From Armigeres subalbatus (Eukaryota; Arthropoda; Insecta; Diptera; Culicidae), in assembly GCF_024139115.2 (NCBI RefSeq), contig NC_085140.1:228500352-228564351 (forward strand): a stretch of DNA of 64,000 bases, given 5' to 3'. The notes beneath the pieces were generated by a model that saw only the letters and a program-made list of their open reading frames with translations, was not told where the DNA came from and ran no database searches. The stretch's first letter is position 1, and each line of letters begins with the position of its first letter. Positions 61,564 to 64,000 of this stretch are shown one piece after another. The position numbers were made by a program, and so were the translations under genes.

Positions 61564-64000
61564 TTTTTTCTTTTTTTTTCCTCGTTTGTCGGGTGAAGAT
61601 CACTGCGTCCAGATTTTAGGACTATTGTGATATACCCTTTTGCTGTGAAATACGCAAGTTATCTCAGTAACATGTTTGTCACTGAGATACCTTGGTATCG
61701 ATTGAACTCAAGACCATCTATTATTGATGAATAGAGATCCTGAGTTACAGTATGTGACTCCCCCATTCTGGCGAGACTAGCTTTATGAAGCCAACCACGT
61801 CCTTGGGGGATAAGATCCATATGTCAGCAGGCCCTGAAAAGGGCTTGCTGAGAACTTTGAACCTACGTTGGGTGAGTGCACTGCAATAGCAGAGGATGTG
61901 TTCTGATGTTTCTCTCTCCTCGTCACAGAAGCGGCAATTTGAGGTTTGGATTGCTCCGATCTTTTGTAGATGGTATCTGCAGGGGCAGTGTCCAGTTATT
62001 AGACCGGTGTAGATGTTGAGATCCCTTTTGTTGAGACCTAATAGTTGTTGGGTTTTCTTGGGGTTAATCGTTACGAGCCTTTTGGATTGGCTCGTATGGG
62101 GAAATGCATTCCAGTTGATGTGATTTGACTGACCATATATTTGTTCAGTTCCATTTTTACAGAGCAGTCTGAGATCCCGCAGAAGGGCTCAGGGCCAATG
62201 AACCTTTCATTAGATCCATTCCTGGCTAGCTCATCAGCAATCTCGTTTCCCTCTAGACCCGTATGTCCTGGGATCCAATATAGGTAGACTCGATTGCGTA
62301 TGGATAAGTTTTTCAAAGCCAGAATGCATTCCCACACTAGCTTTGAGTTACAAGTGTAGTTATTAAGCGACTTAAGTGCCGCTTGGCTGTCAGAGAAAAT
62401 ACATATTTTTGCAAATCTATACTTTCTCCTCAGGCATAATAACACGCATTCTAATATTGCATATATTTCCGCCTGAAATACTGTGGGCCACTGTTTTAAG
62501 TGGACAGAAATTTTTGTTGTAGGGCCATAGATTCCGGATCCTGTCAGATTATTCATTTTCGAACCATCTGTGAAGAAATTTATAGAGCCTGTTGGAACGC
62601 TGGGTCCACCTCCTTCCCACTCCTGGCGGGAAGGAATGAACACATCGTAAGGTAAGTCATAATTGACTACCGTTTCCATCCAGTCACTACAAATTCCTAT
62701 TGCGGGATTTATGGCAAATTCATTTAATATGCTGAGGTGACCCGTAAGGTCTCCCGACAGCAGTGTTTTTGTTCTCTTTAACCTTAGAGCACTGTTTTCC
62801 GCTTCCAGCTTTATGAATTGATCTAACCGGGGCAGGTGAAGCATTGCGTCTAGGGCCAAAGTGGGTGTACTACGAACTGCACCAGTAGTGATGGCTATGC
62901 AAGCGGTGCGTTGGATTTTGTTGAGCTTAGCCCTTGCAGCAGCCTCATTAGTTTTAGGCCACCAGACAAGGGAAGCGTAAGTTGTCCTGGGACGGACAAT
63001 GGTTTTATATATCCACATGATCATACTTGGTTTTAGGCCCCATCTTTTACCAAGGGTTTTTGAACAAACCCAAAGTGTATTGAGACCTTTCTGCACAACT
63101 GATTGGAGATGAGAGTTCCAATTAAGCTTTGCGTCGAGTATGACACCTAGATATTTTACTTCACTTGAATAAACTAATTGTGTTTGATTCAAGAAAAGGG
63201 GTTTCAGTTGTACCTTTCTCCGTTTGGTGAAAGGGATAATGAAAGTTTTTGTAGGATTTATGCCTAGTTGATCCTTTTGACACCAGGAAAAAGTGTGATT
63301 TAGGGCAGATTGCATTCTTTCCACGATAACACTTTCTAATTTGCCTCGTACAATAATGACAACGTCATCAGCATATCCAACCACTTCGAAGCCTCTTCTC
63401 TCTAAGCTGTCTAGAAGCTCATCCACCACCAGTGACCACAACAAAGGAGAAAGCACTCCACCTTACGGACACCCCCTTGTTGCTTTAACAGTGATGTATG
63501 AACCGCTAAGCTCAGAGGAGATTTTCCGATTAGCTAGCATAGCATGTACCCAGGTAACAATGCATGGGTCGAATTTTCTCCTCAACATTGCTGACCCTAT
63601 AGACGAATAAGAAGCGTTATCGAATGCGCCCTCAATATCAAGAAATGCTACAAGAGCCATTTCTTTTGCATTAAGTGTTTTTTCGATTTTTTGAACTACC
63701 GTATGTAGTGCCGAGATCGTAGATTTTCCACTTTGATAAGCGAATTGGTTTTTTGACAAAGGCATTGCTTTCATAAATTTGTGATTTATGTACTCGCATA
63801 GTACCTTTTCCATAATTTTGAGCATTACAGAGGATAAACTTATCGGCCTGAATGCTTTGGGGTTGGTTTTATCAGTCTTGCCTGCCTTCGGAATGAAGAC
63901 AGCCCGGATTTGACGCCAATCGTTAGGTATGTGCCCCAAAATCAGACTCGCCTTAAAAATCTCAACCAAGGATGGAACCAGTATTTTCTCCTCTTTTTGG
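61564..64000 (-). mobile_element. RNase H-bearing LINE (I/LOA group), 3' part, runs off the window
   Basis: It has a poly(A) (T runs at about 61564-61585), a 0.16-kb 3' UTR, and RT, RNase H and C-terminal zinc-like segments of one ORF2. The upstream half lies beyond position 64000. The C-terminal sequence is the same family as the fragment at 38264-38718. Confidence 0.82.
61744..64000 (-). pseudogene. ORF2 of the RNase H-bearing LINE: RT, RNase H, zinc-like tail
   Basis: RT blocks: KAFRPISLSSVMLKIME (63845), FLDIEGAFDNASY (63635), GVLSPLLWSLVVDELL (63440) and GYADDVVIIV (63370). RNase H has all four acidic sites: FFTDGSKM (62575), AEIYAILE (62480), FSDSQAAL (62395) and GNEIADELAR (62230). 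The tail, [18 protein letters not shown] and CRFCDEERETSEHILCYC, is read after a one-base shift at about 62110 and stops at 61744. Lesions: an in-frame TAA at 63463-63465 (a Gln codon in relatives, between CP and GGVLSP) and that shift. RNase H removes template RNA during target-primed synthesis. The clade (I, LOA or a relative) is uncertain. Confidence 0.8.

Overview
The window is insect nuclear DNA, almost certainly from an Aedes-type mosquito. Three things point there. It carries a spliced Homer scaffold gene with insect-style introns. It has a dense mixture of non-LTR retrotransposons of types well known in Aedes (RTE, Juan-like Jockey, R1, RNase H-bearing I/LOA). It also has Feilai-like tRNA-derived SINEs and many classes of MITE. 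There are no bacterial genes or operons and no CRISPR array. All assignments come from reading the sequence; no database search was run.

Layout. 1-1.6 kb: 5' half of an RTE element on the minus strand, cut by the window edge. 1.6-5.6 kb: MITEs, minisatellites and diverged tandem repeats. 5.6-6.7 kb: one long plus-strand exon with a KDM5/Lid-like PLU-1 segment and an acidic tail. 7-15.6 kb: foldback and MITE elements plus a broken Juan-like Jockey element (10.3-13.0 kb). 15.9-21.1 kb: a satellite of roughly 165 bp units, split by an RTE copy with an 11-bp target-site duplication (TSD). 21.8-32.2 kb: a four-level nest. A truncated RTE is split by a gag-only R1-type element. That element is split by a SINE and by a near-complete second R1 element, whose gag gene is in turn split by a pogo-like DNA transposon. 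Every junction has a readable TSD. 32-37 kb: AT-rich DNA with foldbacks and a SINE tail.

37.5-57.7 kb: the Homer gene on the minus strand. Seven coding exons are visible, covering the EVH1 domain and the C-terminal coiled coil. The first exon, which should hold only the ATG and about two more bases, was not found. The introns are filled with SINEs, Jockey, RTE and I/LOA fragments, a Helitron, hAT-, Harbinger- and pogo-like MITEs, a polypurine satellite and a gag-only retroelement with a 41-bp TSD. The last Homer exon ends in TGA, but the same frame stays open for another 192 codons, so it is a stop-codon readthrough candidate. 57.8-64 kb: gag debris, an AATCGATTA-rich dimeric element, a near-perfect long hairpin, MITEs, tRNA-like SINE heads and the 3' part of an RNase H-bearing LINE that runs off the window.

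The only host genes I can support are Homer and, less surely, the KDM5-like exon. Everything else recognisable is mobile or repetitive DNA. The nesting order gives a relative history: satellite, then RTE, then gag-only R1, then SINE and full R1, then pogo-like element.
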